NCBI GenBank assembly: GCA_030267565.1
Contig: BRXU01000025.1
Location: 1,037,501 to 1,101,500, forward strand
From: Pleodorina starrii
Taxonomy: Eukaryota > Chlorophyta > Chlorophyceae > Chlamydomonadales > Volvocaceae
Direction: 5' to 3'
Length of the DNA: 64,000 bases
A program made the translations under genes and the position numbers. Below, in pieces: positions 36,401 to 46,200 of the stretch (position 1 is its first letter; every line of letters starts with the position of its first letter). The notes beneath the pieces were generated by a model. It was given only the letters and a program-made list of their open reading frames with translations, made no database searches and was not told the origin of the DNA.

Positions 36401-39281
36401 CGAGCGATGCAGCGACACGAGGAGTAGGCCGGCGTAGACACGGTAAACTTTCTACGAGGGACGCAGCAACGAAAGGACGCGTGTGCATGTGGAGGCCCGC
36501 TGGGCCGTCTTCTTGGCATCATCCTGGAGTTTCCATCCCCCAATCATGCATCCCATACGATTAAGGTTCCGCAGCCGTCTTGCTTGACGGAATAAAAAGC
36601 GATCCGGTTGATCGGCCCGCCTGTCATGGTCAGCACCTGCCTGCCTGTCCCTTCAAACCTTCATCCCTACCTGCTCTGACCCAAATCTTCCGTCGATGTT
36701 TCCGAGCCCCACCAGCTGCGTGCGGACAACCAAAGGGCTGCAAGTGAGGCTGTGTGAATCAGAAACTGCACAGCTAGCGATCGATCAGAACGTGGTTTGT
36801 TTGGGGCTACCTTTTCCGTGTTGGAGCCCGGCTTGGTGCCCGGAATTCACCCGCTGCTGGCATTGGGCCCACTTTACGTATTGGGCCCACTTTACGCATT
36901 GGGCCCACTTTACGCATTGGGCCCACTTTACGCATTGGGCCCACTTTACGCATTGGGCCCACTTGCTCTACATGTGTCGTGTCGTGACATGTCGCGTGAT
37001 CCACGCGGGTCCCTCACTACAGACAGTTAGGTTACTTAATGGGCCACGAGTCTGGAATAACCTGTTTGCTGCCCTGTGTGGGTGTGCGTCACAGCAGCGC
37101 AACCTATTTGTACCTGCAGCCGCTCGTCCAAGGTCAGGCCAAGGTCGTACTCTTCCTCGTACGACAGCACCGCCGCCATGCCCGCGCGAGACAGCAGCTT
37201 GGGGAGCGTGGTCGCCACCCCACGCGGACCGCCGGAGGCCGACCCACGGGACATCTGAACCGCCTGGGTACACAACAAGCGAGCAGGTGGTTGGTGCAAT
37301 CATATCGCATCCTACCTACCGCTGGTGAGCTGTTTCCCATCAATGTACGTACGACGGTACGCGCAGCATTTACGTACCTTGCGTAAGACCGAGCGATCGG
37401 AATACCGTGACGGGTCGAGAACCGACGAGTCGGCCCCCTGCTGCTGCGCGGCGGCACGCACATGATGAACGAGCGAGCAAGCAAGGGTGCACAAAACGTA
37501 TTGAATTTGTTCATTGAATGCGACACGTTGCTGTGGGCGCAGTGGCTTACAATCCAGTCATCATTATTCCAACCGAAAACTTGCGAACACGGCGTGCGAA
37601 GCGGACGTATCACGACGTATTTTCCAGCTCAGGCAGGGTTCACAGATCGGCCCGCATGCAGCAGCGCCCTGCTGCTACGCTGGCTGTGCGTGGAGTTGCA
37701 GCGCCTGCCGTGCCGCGCAGCCCCGCGCACGCGCGCGCGACCGCACCTGAGCTGATTGAGACCTCTGTGAAGGATGCGGCGCCGCCACCGGCTGTCCCTC
37801 CGAAACAGCAGTGGTGGCTGGTGGCGGCGGCGGTGCATTGAGGTCCAGGCCGCACGACTCCTGCGATGTGTTGTGCGTGCGTGCAAGCAAATGTAAGCAC
37901 AGCATGCAGCGGCGGCGGTGGGCTGCCGTGCGGCGCAGCGAGCGAGGCACAAGCATCAAACGAAGGGCACGCATGGAGCCATGGACGCGTGCGCGCGCGT
38001 GCGCATTGACTGCCGATCGGTGGGCGGCGAGCTGATGGTTTCGGAGCGTACAACGGAACGAGCGATCGCCTTGTTCTATCAGAGCTGCAGCGAGCCCTAG
38101 TCTCCGGCGGCAGCACAGCAGAGCCATCCCAGCCGGCCGCGCGCTGACTTGCACAGCCTACTCCGAATAGAAACAAAATAGAAAAAATAGAAAACAAAGA
38201 ATAAAACTAACAATAAAACTACAAAATTAAACAAATTAAAGAAATTAGAAAATAAATAAGATAATAAAATTAAAATAAATAATATAAAATAAAAAAGTCG
38301 CCAAACCTTGCCAGAAGCTACGCCGTCCTTCTGGCAAATATAATTAATTACAGAGGAGCTGGATAACAGCTACTTATTCTGGCAAGGCCCCACTCCTTGG
38401 GCCTGAACGGTCCTGGCCATGCACCTGTTCTTGCGCTCTCTCCCGGTTTCCCAGCCTAACCGCACCCACTCGTCGCCCACCCGCCAAAGCCACACGCGCC
38501 AACTAACCCGTGCCGGTGCCGCGCGCCCTACCTCCAGGTACGCGCACGTAACGGCGGGGTCCTCAGACCAGCTGCGGAGGGCCACCAGCGCCTCAAGCCG
38601 CCGGTAATAATCGCTGTTCATCAACGAACGAACAGCAGGCGGCAAGTCGCAAGCACGTAAGGCGTAGGCTTCAAGTTCACATACTTGTCGAGCGAAGCAG
38701 GTTATAGCAGGTTATAGTGAAGGGAATCAGACCTGGTCTGGCAGATAGAGACCGGGGCAGCGTTGCGCACCCAGCGAGATTTTCGGCGAGGCCTGGCTGC
38801 CGTACGTATGCTGTACCGACCTGTGCGGCGCGAGAGACTTGAGGCGCTGCACCTGGTCGCGGGCCGCAGCCAGGTCATTGCACTCCAGGGCAAACAGGCC
38901 TGCGTACGTGCGGGGCCGTGCGTACGTGGGTTGGTTGCCGTTGACCGTGCATCATGAGCCTTGTTGTTGGAACGAAGCGTGTGTCAGCAGCACGAAAGAG
39001 GGTTCCCTCGTGATGAAGTGGCGGTGCATGTACAAACAAGGTCGACGTACGTACGTTGCAAAATGTCCGGGAGCGTGCCGGCTCACACGTATGTCCCATT
39101 TGCCGGATTGGGCCATCATTATGAAAAAAGTGCGGCATCCCCAAATACCTGTAAGGAATGCTTGGCCCGGCTTCACGGCGAGCGTCCCAGGCGCAGTAAC
39201 CGCAAGCAGCTGACGCCGCTCTGCCGTGTCCGCTGCAAGCGCATAACGCTCCAAGTCGCCCAGGTCATCATAATCGAGCAT
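11157..39281 (-). CDS. Giant multi-exon gene, about 3,100 residues, uncharacterised family
   Basis: Assembled by hand as 53 exons (high to low): 39281-39149, 38899-38733, ~38670-38532, 37860-37747, 37443-37378, 37263-37104, 36765-36671, 36393-36319, 36144-36009, 35871-35705, 35420-35119, 34953-34808, 33645-33373, 32987-32875, 32582-32463, 32235-32078, 31797-31547, 31188-31073, 30738-30646, 30252-30211, 29946-29831, 29519-29421, 29162-28945, 28624-28350, 27881-27705, 27445-27291, 26978-26696, 26363-26242, 25924-25762, 25652-25614, 25020-24958, 24692-24632, 24311-24103, 23801-23522, 23316-23058, 22585-22498, 22245-22121, 21774-20406 (interrupted), 19210-18885, 18590-18526, 18121-17827, 17389-17130, 16881-16537, 16399-16241, 15775-15497, 15200-15044, 14778-14661, 14439-14352, 13932-13778, 13428-13314, 12833-12297, 12010-11777, 11642-11157. 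Phases agree at every join except exon 2/3, which has two possible donors. The start ATG at 39281 follows an in-frame TGA 21 nt upstream. Recognisable segments are [61 protein letters not shown] (split here: AFWRGAV..., RRAWSHQLW), [13 protein letters not shown] and [13 protein letters not shown]. From memory these match a family of very large proteins of unknown function in slime moulds, bacteria and algae; I know no activity. Low-complexity Ala/Gly/Ser runs are frequent. A transposon splits exon 38, so this allele may be broken, or the locus could be two annotated genes. Confidence 0.75.
17446..17480. repeat. (GGT)n microsatellite
   Basis: An almost pure GGT run in the intron between exons 17389 and 17827 of the giant gene, just upstream of the telomere-like tract. 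Confidence 0.9.
17506..17569. repeat. Interstitial telomere-type tract (CCCTAAAA)n
   Basis: Seven to eight units of CCCTAAAA, the complement of the Chlamydomonas telomere unit TTTTAGGG, with one variant (TCCTAAAAA). It lies inside an intron of the giant gene, so it is an internal relic, not a chromosome end. Confidence 0.9.
18421..18470. repeat. (GATA)n microsatellite
   Basis: About twelve GATA units in an intron of the giant gene. Confidence 0.95.
19252..19956. mobile_element. 705-bp TIR element (MITE-like) in an intron
   Basis: The 26-bp ends ACCGTAYCGACGCAATCTTTTTGCGA are inverted repeats of each other with one mismatch. CTCGCAAA motifs recur near both ends (19303, 19340, 19376, 19389; 19826, 19872, 19915) in short subrepeats. 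There is no transposase-sized frame, and no clear target duplication (flanks CATATAT and CAACTAC differ). It lies in the intron between exons 20406 and 19210 of the giant gene, close to the coding edge. The superfamily cannot be told without the duplication. Confidence 0.7.
20406..21774 (-). pseudogene. Exon 38 of the giant gene, split by transposon B
   Basis: The exon reads from an acceptor GTGCAG before 21774 to a GTGCGT donor below 20406. Coding halves 21774-21695 and 20526-20406 total 201 nt. When the 1,168-bp element is ignored they join in frame as ...[14 protein letters not shown]..., giving phases that fit both neighbouring exons. Read through the element instead, the frame ends at a TAA about 45 codons in, at roughly 60 percent of the protein. 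So the allele as sequenced should give a truncated product unless the element is spliced out or the insertion is heterozygous. Confidence 0.85.
20527..21694 (-). mobile_element. Transposon copy B, inserted in a coding exon
   Basis: This is 1,168 bp, the same length as copy A, and appears identical to it over every stretch compared, but in the opposite orientation. On its own strand it starts TTGGGCGGGG after GACTTTT and ends CCCCTTG before TCCGG. The joined flanks restore an open exon (GAC TTT TTC CGG), which is independent proof of the element's ends and of the lack of a target duplication. Near-identity with A implies recent movement or gene conversion. Confidence 0.9.
22616..22815. repeat. 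GGAT/GGAC and GGCA microsatellites
   Basis: GGATGGATGGAC units (about 22650-22722) and GCAGGCAGGCAG units (22770-22818) in an intron of the giant gene. The long open frames crossing them are repeat artefacts. Confidence 0.85.
26398..26600. other. AT-rich intron core
   Basis: Strongly A+T-rich low-complexity sequence between exons 26696 and 26363 of the giant gene, in clear contrast to its GC-rich exons. No motif recognised. Confidence 0.6.
32645..32692. repeat. (GT)n microsatellite
   Basis: GTGTGTGTGTGTGTGTGTGT run with a few GTGC/GTAT interruptions inside an intron of the giant gene. Confidence 0.9.
33764..34621 (+). mobile_element. TRIM element with three LTRs in tandem
   Basis: Three copies of a 102-bp LTR (33764-33865, 34142-34243, 34520-34621), each starting TGTAACGCCGAGG and ending CACTACA, separated by two identical-length 276-bp internal segments. 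Right after the LTR comes TTGGTATCGAGACCAG, close to the plant-type initiator-tRNA primer site. Just before the next LTR is a polypurine tract (GAGGGGGGGGAA). The whole is flanked by a perfect 5-bp duplication GTACG (33759-33763, 34622-34626). This is a terminal-repeat retrotransposon in miniature that gained an extra unit by LTR recombination or read-through. It encodes nothing and sits in an intron of the giant gene. Confidence 0.93.
36861..36964. repeat. 18-bp tandem repeat
   Basis: Between five and six units of CATTGGGCCCACTTTACG in the intron between exons 37104 and 36765 of the giant gene. Confidence 0.95.
38160..38350. other. AT-rich stretch in intron
   Basis: Dense A-rich sequence (AATAAAA, AAATTAAA) between exons 38532 and 37860 of the giant gene, followed by an imperfect inverted repeat around CTTGCCAGAAG / CTTCTGGCAA (about 38308-38338). 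Confidence 0.5.
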
Positions 39282-40590
39282 TTTAAAGCTGAAGCGTTGT
39301 CAAATGGCGTAGCTACCAGTGGAAGCCTTAGTCATGACTCAGCAGCAACAGCGGTACCATGCACTCTGCACCAGCTAACCGCAGCAGATCTGATCGCAGT
39401 GAATAAAACCCTAAGATACAATTCCTGTGATTCCGAGCCAAGAACGCGCCGTCATCCGAGTGTTCCGAGCCGTGACAGTAGTCCGGAATGAAGCTTTTGG
39501 AGCTGTGTCCACTGCAATCCGTTCAAGCTAACATATGAAGGAACAAGTATTGATTGACGCGAAAACGACAGCTTGAAGTCGTAATGGTGCAAACACATTC
39601 GAACGGCCCGCATAAGCATAAAGTGATCCCCGAAAGCCAGGCTTCAAGCAATCTTGATTTAAAGAACTTATTTTTAAATGTGGTATGAGTGTTAAACGAA
39701 ACGAGGCCGAAGGATTCCGTCACGCGGCTTCGCAGGTCTTCCGTGATGCCCTCACCTTTATCCCGACGTTGCGCAAGGGCGCAAGGTAGATTGTTGATAT
39801 TTTCGTAAGTTTTAATCCTTTCACGTTATGCTGCTTCCTTATGACAGGGCAGTTGGTTACTCGCACCAGCCCTGGCTCGCACGGTTGGCTTGATGACTTA
39901 GCTGGTGATGTCGAGAACACGAGAACATGAGCTCAAAGAAATCAAACAGGCTTCTGTCTAATGTTCACCTCCGAGCTGTGCCGCGTCTTAATCCAACGAC
40001 ATTGTTTTGGTTGTACGGCGCCATGCAGTTTCCGTATAAACTTCTGGCGTTTAAAGCAGGGCCGTCGGTGTTACGGCCCTGATGCAGTGAGGGTCTGTGT
40101 AATAAACAGAGGCACAATTGAGTAAGTGGGATACTTCGGAAGAAGTTATTCGAGGGTAACCAGACACGCCAACGTACCTCGTTCACGAGTGTGACGAGTG
40201 TGACGAACACGAGTGTGACGAACAGAACGCACGTCTTGCGTGGCGCAGAGAACCTGCAAATTCAGACAAGCTGAGATTCATCCCTCTTTGAGGCTACCGT
40301 TTGTGTGACTGCGGACCGTGAGCCGGGAGTGTCCCCCTTCCCTTGTCGGCGCGTCTCTGGGCCTTACGAGCTATTATAAACATTTCATGTCATGTCATGT
40401 CAAATCATGTCACAAGACGCCAGAAGACCGTGCGGGAATCGAATATGTTCTATCAGGGGCAGTTGAGTTAGGTTGAGTTCTGCTTCAATAAACGTGTGAA
40501 GTCACAACTGTTGCATGGCATCAGCCGCCTGGGCCTGTAGGAAGAGCTGAAGGCACTGAGTTTATCCGAGGCAGGCTGCCAACCAGCTCC
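39282..40590. other. Intergenic region upstream of the giant gene
   Basis: Presumed promoter and 5' UTR of the minus-strand giant gene lie at its left side. I see a short direct repeat of GAGTGTGACGA (40190-40222) and GTCATGTCATGTCATGTCA (40389-40409), but no recognisable gene, TATA box or RNA. Confidence 0.4.
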
Positions 40591-40593
40591 TGC

Positions 40594-41095
40594 ATGATGG
40601 CCGCAGGCGGGGCGTGTCTGGCCGCAGGCGGGGCAGGTCTGGCCGCAGGCGGGGCGTGTCTGGCCGCAGGCGGGGCGGGTCTGGCCGCAGGCTGGGCAGG
40701 TCTGGCCGCAGGCGGGGCGGGTCTGGCCGCAGGCGGGGCGGGTCTGGCCGCAGGCGGGGCGGGTCTGGCCGCAGGCGGGGCAGGTCTGGCCGCAGGCGGG
40801 GCGGGTCTGGCCGCAGGCGGGGCGGGTCTGGCCGCAGGCGGGGCGTGTCTGGCCGCAGGCGGGGCGGGTCTGGCCGCAGGCGGGGCGGGTCTGGCCGCAG
40901 GCGGGGCGGGTCTGGCCGCAGGCAGGGCGGGTCTGGCCGCAGGCGGGGCGTGTCTGGCCGCAGGCGGGGCGGGTCTGGCCGCAGGCGGGGCGTGTCTGGC
41001 CGCAGGCGGGGCGGGTCTGGCCGCAGGCGGGGCGGGTCTGGACGCAGGCGGGGCGGGTCTGGCCGCAGGCGGGGCGTGTCTGGCCGCAGCAGCGT
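40594..41095. repeat. 21-bp minisatellite
   Basis: About 23-24 units of GGGGCGGGTCTGGCCGCAGGC. The period is a multiple of three and the unit has no stop in five or six frames, so frames of more than 200 codons appear on both strands. They are artefacts of the repeat. Confidence 0.95.
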
Positions 41096-41899
41096 CGGCT
41101 GCCAGCCGCCTCTCGCCGCGGTGCCGGCAAGGGCAGCGCTGCCCCGCACGTTCCAACGGTGGCCTGCAGGCTGCAGCGTGGAGTCACTCACGTATTATGC
41201 GGCGCGGCGCGCGGGTCTCGTCACAAACCACATTCTAACCACTCCGCCGGGGAGCGCTGCTGAATGATGCTCCCTTGCTCCTTCCTCCCTGGCCAGCGCT
41301 GGTTCCCTCCATCTCCCAATTGTTCCACTCAAGGCTCTGCCCATGGCGCCCAGTTAGCGACGGTGTCCCCCCTGATGCCGCCGGCCCCCCACTGCAGGAT
41401 TATTTTTACAGTGCCCAGTGGGCACTGGGGTCTTTCGAGTCAGTGCCCACTGACAACCCCGCCACGCGTCCCACCCCGGTGCCGGCCAAGAGGGCCGTGC
41501 CGGGGGCTCCCCCGCGCCCCGTGCCGAACCCGCCGCCAGCACGCCTGCGCTGGTCACAGTGCCAATTACCCTGCATGCCGCCCGCCGAGCAGCCTGCGCT
41601 GTGGTTGCGCCCGTAGCTCCGTCTGGTGCCGACTTGCCCGGCATGTGCTAAAGCTCGCGATCACCACTCCTTCACAAATGCTTTCAGCAGGAGCCCGCGG
41701 GGCCCCCCGCGGTTGAGCTCTTGCATGTGGGCGACTAGCCTGCAAGCTGCTCACCGGTCGGGTCCCCAGCTGACGGGGTCCTGCCATGGCCATTAACTGG
41801 CTGCCAACGCACCGTCATTCGCCCCCCGGCACGCCTTCCCCATCAGCAACCAGCAAACCAGCACAGGGTTGATCCGCCGTGGTACAAATTGGGGTTGCG

Positions 41900-42012
41900 T
41901 GTAACGCGGCGGTGACAATATCGTACAGCAGCCATACAGACGGCTAGCATAAATGCCTAAGAAAGGCGTCGCACAGCATCTCGAGTAGCCTTTGCTCCGC
42001 CCAAGCATTACA
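41900..42012 (+). mobile_element. Solo LTR of the TRIM family
   Basis: A 113-bp TGTAACG...CATTACA unit, about 80 percent similar by eye to the LTRs at 33764-34621 (shared AAGAAAGGCGTCGCACAGCA and CTCGAGTAGCCTTTGCTCCG). It is flanked by a perfect 5-bp duplication TTGCG (41895-41899, 42013-42017). This is the product of LTR-LTR recombination at an independent insertion. Confidence 0.92.
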
Positions 42013-42255
42013 TTGCGTCTCTTTCCCCCGTTCCTTCCGCTCTCTCCCGCCTCCCGGCTGATATCCTCTCAAGTGATCATCCTGCTGCCTGCCGCTTGTC
42101 ACATCTACCGCCAAGCGGCCCGATCCGGTTCCCCCCGCCGGCCTGCAGGGGCTCGCTCACCGTGCTCGCCCTTGATCTATCTCATGGGACCGGCACCGCC
42201 TCTGCGGGGGATGGCGCAGCCCTTGCAGCTCCTGCTCCAGAACCCAGGGAGCTGA

Positions 42256-42501
42256 GGGTCAAGGGCGCAGCTTCCCACGGGCACCGGTCCAGCATGCCGG
42301 TGCCATGTTTGTCGCCGAGGGGCGGTAGAAGATCAGCTACACGTTTTGATGGAATGTCCGGGGTATGCGCCCTTAAGAGAGGCTATATGCCTTCCTATGG
42401 GCGGCAGCATGCGGGATGTGATGACGTCCTTTGACTCGTCCAAGCTGGGCAGGCTCTTGTTCCAAATCCAGAAGGCGCATATCGAGCTGCTTGGCAGTTA
42501 A
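42256..42501 (+). pseudogene. C-terminal remnant of a LINE reverse-transcriptase ORF
   Basis: An open stretch after a TGA reads ACRCHVCRRGAVEDQLHVLM then ECPGYAPLR. This fits the Cys/His (zf-RVT) tail of non-LTR retrotransposon ORF2 proteins (C..C...G.VEDE.H.L..CP.Y..LR). It runs to a TAA at 42499-42501. The reverse-transcriptase core is not present upstream, where the solo LTR and GC-rich sequence lie, so this is a 5'-truncated dead copy. Confidence 0.7.
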
Positions 42502-43233
42502 CTATCGGGCTTACTGTTTCTCAATGTGCGGCCCCTGACGGATAACCGTTATGGGCCATGTTACCAGCAGCCATTTACGGCTCGTACACAGGTAATGCAT
42601 TATGTGCATATTGACAGTATGGACTTCCACCGTAAGCATGTCGGTCAAATTAAGGTTTTACGCAGCGAAAATGACATGTTCGTTTATTGTTTACGACGGC
42701 CTGAAATTTCACACAGAAGTTTGTTACTAGCTTTCGTACATAGCGCAAGGGGTAAACATATGCAAACACAGCAACTCTTATTGCTGCGTCACTACATGAT
42801 GGGTGACATTAACGAACACAAGACCTGCCCTCATTAGGCAACTGGCCCCTCCCTTCTGGTTAAGATGCTGCCGTAAAACACGTACGATATATCAAAGATG
42901 AAACGCATCAGTTGTTCCGCAGTAGCATAAGCTTGATTTGCTTTATTGTAGCGCTTTCTCTCGGGGCGCCTGGAACCCCGCCGCCCGTGCACCTAAACTA
43001 AGTGCCTTGCGCACAATTTCATAGCTGACAATGATGGCTATTGCTTCTGCATTGTGCTTTTGATCGTGAAGCGCCCCTCAGCTTTCGTTGCTGCTGCGCC
43101 ACGTAACCTTACCTGCGTGAACAGGAGTAAGAACTCTGTTCATTCTAACATATATGCTTCTGATCCAGAATACTGAATCAACTACCTATTCTCTGCTGCA
43201 AAGGCATTTCCCACAGGAACGTGGTAATCAGCC
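42502..43233. other. Intergenic, 5' flank of the kinase gene
   Basis: May include the 3' UTR of the LINE remnant and the promoter of the downstream gene. A 103-codon frame at 42526-42837 has no recognisable domain. No promoter element can be named. Confidence 0.4.
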
Positions 43234-46200
43234 ATGGCTACCGGTGGGGGCAACAGCGACTCTGAAAGGCAGCGGCCGGAGATAAGCTTCAGCAGCAATG
43301 TTACGACAGCGAACTCGAATGCATGGCAGGAAAACAAAAAGGCCCACTGGCCATGCCCGGCGCACGGTTTCGTCGGAAAGAAGGTCGAGGTACGTGCGCA
43401 CGCAGCAGGTGATGACCGAATGAACCAAACGTACAGGACGTGCGACGCAAAAACATGAAGTTACCAAATGCAAGCGTATGCATTAAAGCCCTTCAAGGCC
43501 AGCGGGTATTAGCCTGCCTGTCCTCGTCAGCTGCCAGACAGCCTGCTCCGAGGTTATGCATCATTGCATGCCTTGCCATATTGCCATTATTACCTTGTCC
43601 GTCGATTGGCGATATCGATCCCATTTCTATGTAGCGCCGCCCCCACGCAGGGGCCAAGCAAGCTGAATTGTATGTGTTGCTGGCTGAGGTCCCCACTTTG
43701 GTGCCGGCGGGGTATGCGTGCCTCGCTCCGCTCCCCGTGTATGCAGGTTTTCTGGGATATGGAAAACTGCCCTCTCACAGGGGAGTGGTGCCCAGAGTAC
43801 AACAAAAGCCCCCGCATCACGGTCCCTGGCAAGATCACCGCCCAGCAGCACTACGACCTTCTCTACAATGTCTTTGCGCGGGACACTGGAGTCAAAATGC
43901 GGGACTTCGCTCTGCACGTCTTCATCTCGGATGATACCCTGCAGAACAACTACAGCAAAGCGCGGCAGGCAGACATCTCGCAGCACCACAGCAGCTATAC
44001 CATCCAGCACAGGTGCGGCGGCAAGAGTGCCGGCAAAGCCACCCAGCACGAGGCGGACACCCACATCAACGCACAGATCATCCGCTTCTGTGAAAGCACG
44101 TCCAGGCCAGGGGATGTCATCGTGATCATCACAGGTGGGCGGGTGTGTGTGTGTGTGTGAGTCAGGGGAGGCCTAGGCTAGCTAACTTTTCAGCAAAGGG
44201 CTTATAGTAGGAAACGGACTGAGAAGGGCTGGGCGAGTTCGTGGATGATCTGAAGAGTGTCCCGTGTCAGGGTAGGCCAACAGATGAACAGACCGACAGG
44301 AAGGTCAGGTCGGGCGAGGGCAGGGATAGGCAGGGAAGGGGCCGGGGAGGGCATGGTAGGGCAGGGGAGGGCAGGGGAGGGGAGGGGAGGGCAGGGGAGG
44401 GGAGGGGAGGGCAGGGGAGGGGGCAGGGCAGGGGAGGGGGCAGGGCAGGGGAGGGCAGGGGAGGGCAGGGGAGGGCAGGGGAGGGCAGGGGAAGGCAGGG
44501 GAGGGCAGGCGAGGGCAGGGGAGGGCAGGCGAGGGCAGGGGAGGGCAGGGGAGGGCGGGGAGGGCGGGGGAAGGTAATGCGGGTCGGTGCAGCGCAGGGC
44601 AGGGCAGAAGGGCGAGGCCAGGTGAAGGAGGAGGGCCGGCAGGGAAGTGCTGTGAAGGGCAGAGAAGGTCTGGGGCGGGCAGGGAAAGGTTGAAAAGGGG
44701 AGAGAAAGACGGCGAATGAAAGGGAAAAGGCCGGGACGGGTTCAAGAAGGGCGATGACGTTCGGGTGAACTGGATCAGGGAAAGGTATGGATAGAGGGGG
44801 AGGGCTGCGGAGGACAGGAGAGGGCCACATAAGGCAAGGTAGGGCAGGATAGGAGGGCGGGAAAGGAGGGCGGGGGTGAAGGGCAGGATTGGAGGACAGG
44901 AAGACGCGTGGGGATGAGTGGGGATGAAGGAGGTCGGAAAAGGAGGGCAGAGAAGGAGGCCAGAGAAGGAGGACGGGAAAGGAGGGCAGGAAAGGAGGGC
45001 AGCGAGGGAGGCCAGCGAGGGAGGGCGCGAGGGAGGACAGGGAGGAAGGGCAGGGAGGGGGGACATGAAAGGAGGGCAGATAAAGAGGGTAGGTAAGGAG
45101 CGAGGGCAGGTAAGGCGGACAGGAAGGGACGGTTGGGCGGGGCTGGGGAGCGCAGTGGCGGGAAGACGGGCAGGGGCAGGCGACGGCGGGCAGGGCCGCC
45201 GGGCGAGGGCGGGCAGGGGGCGGGCGGGGGCGGGCAGGGGCGGGTGAGGGCGGGCAGGTGCGCGCGGGGCGGGGCAGGGCCGAAAAGGGGCGGGCAATGG
45301 CGGGCAGGGGCGGGACGGTGGGGGAGGGAGGGCGAGTGAGGGGTAGGGCAGCAGTGGAGGGCAGGCGAGGGCAGGGAAATGCAGGGGAGGGGGGGGAGGG
45401 CTCGAGAGGGCAGGGGAGGGCAGGGGACGGAGGGCATGGACGGGGTAGTCCCCTCGGAAGTGCCTGAGAGTTAGGGCACTGAATTTGTGACAGCATGGTC
45501 ACCAGTTCGATTGCGGCCTTAGAAGAGGACCGGGTAACTGATGGTGGCGCTGGTGTGGGACGAACCGCAGGTGACCGCATAGCTCTTTGGCCGTGTCCCT
45601 GTCCGCTGCACTGCTAGAACTCGTCACGGTTGGATGTTCAATGTGTCCGGCATATCTGGGAAGAATGCGTGTTGGTACCCAGATGTGATCCGAGTGAAAC
45701 GGAGCCCAGACACGGAGGGTTGGGAAAAGCAACCCAACTTAGTCAAAAATGCGGTCACCGCGGTGGTGTGCTGTACCCGGCCGAAGAGGCATCAGTCTGC
45801 TCCCTGAACATACGCTGGGGCGTACGGTTCTTTCTTTCAGGGGAGCGCAGGGGAGGGCAGGGGAGGGCAGGATGGAGAGGGCAGGGGAGGATAGGGAAGG
45901 GGAGGGAAGGGGAGGGCACGGGAGGGCACGGGAGGGCAGGCGAGGGCAGGCGAGGGCATGGGATGGCAGGGGATGGCAGGGGAGGGCAAGGGAAGTCAGG
46001 GGAGGCAGGGCAGGGCAGGCCAGGGCAGGGGAGTGGGGTTGAGGGCAGGGGAGGGGGGGGGAGGCAGGCGCAGGCAGCGGACGGCCCAAAACTGCAGTGA
46101 GTCGTGCCGCAGCAATAATAGGGCATATCATCTGCTTTGGCGTCCTGACCGGAAAATACCCTTCACAAAGATTCACGCCCCTGAAGGCGTGTGCACTGGA

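Noticed and set aside
36861..36964. Regularly spaced short repeats considered as a CRISPR array
   Set aside because: Head-to-tail 18-bp units with no unique spacers, in an intron of a eukaryotic gene.
40468..41267. Overlapping frames of more than 200 codons on both strands (CGQTRPA or GLAAGGA repeats)
   Set aside because: They are six-frame readings of a 21-bp minisatellite without stops; no domain or splice context.
44267..45580. 437-codon Pro/Ser-rich minus-strand frame and matching Gly/Arg-rich plus-strand frames
   Set aside because: Produced by a polypurine minisatellite inside intron 2 of the kinase gene; composition only.
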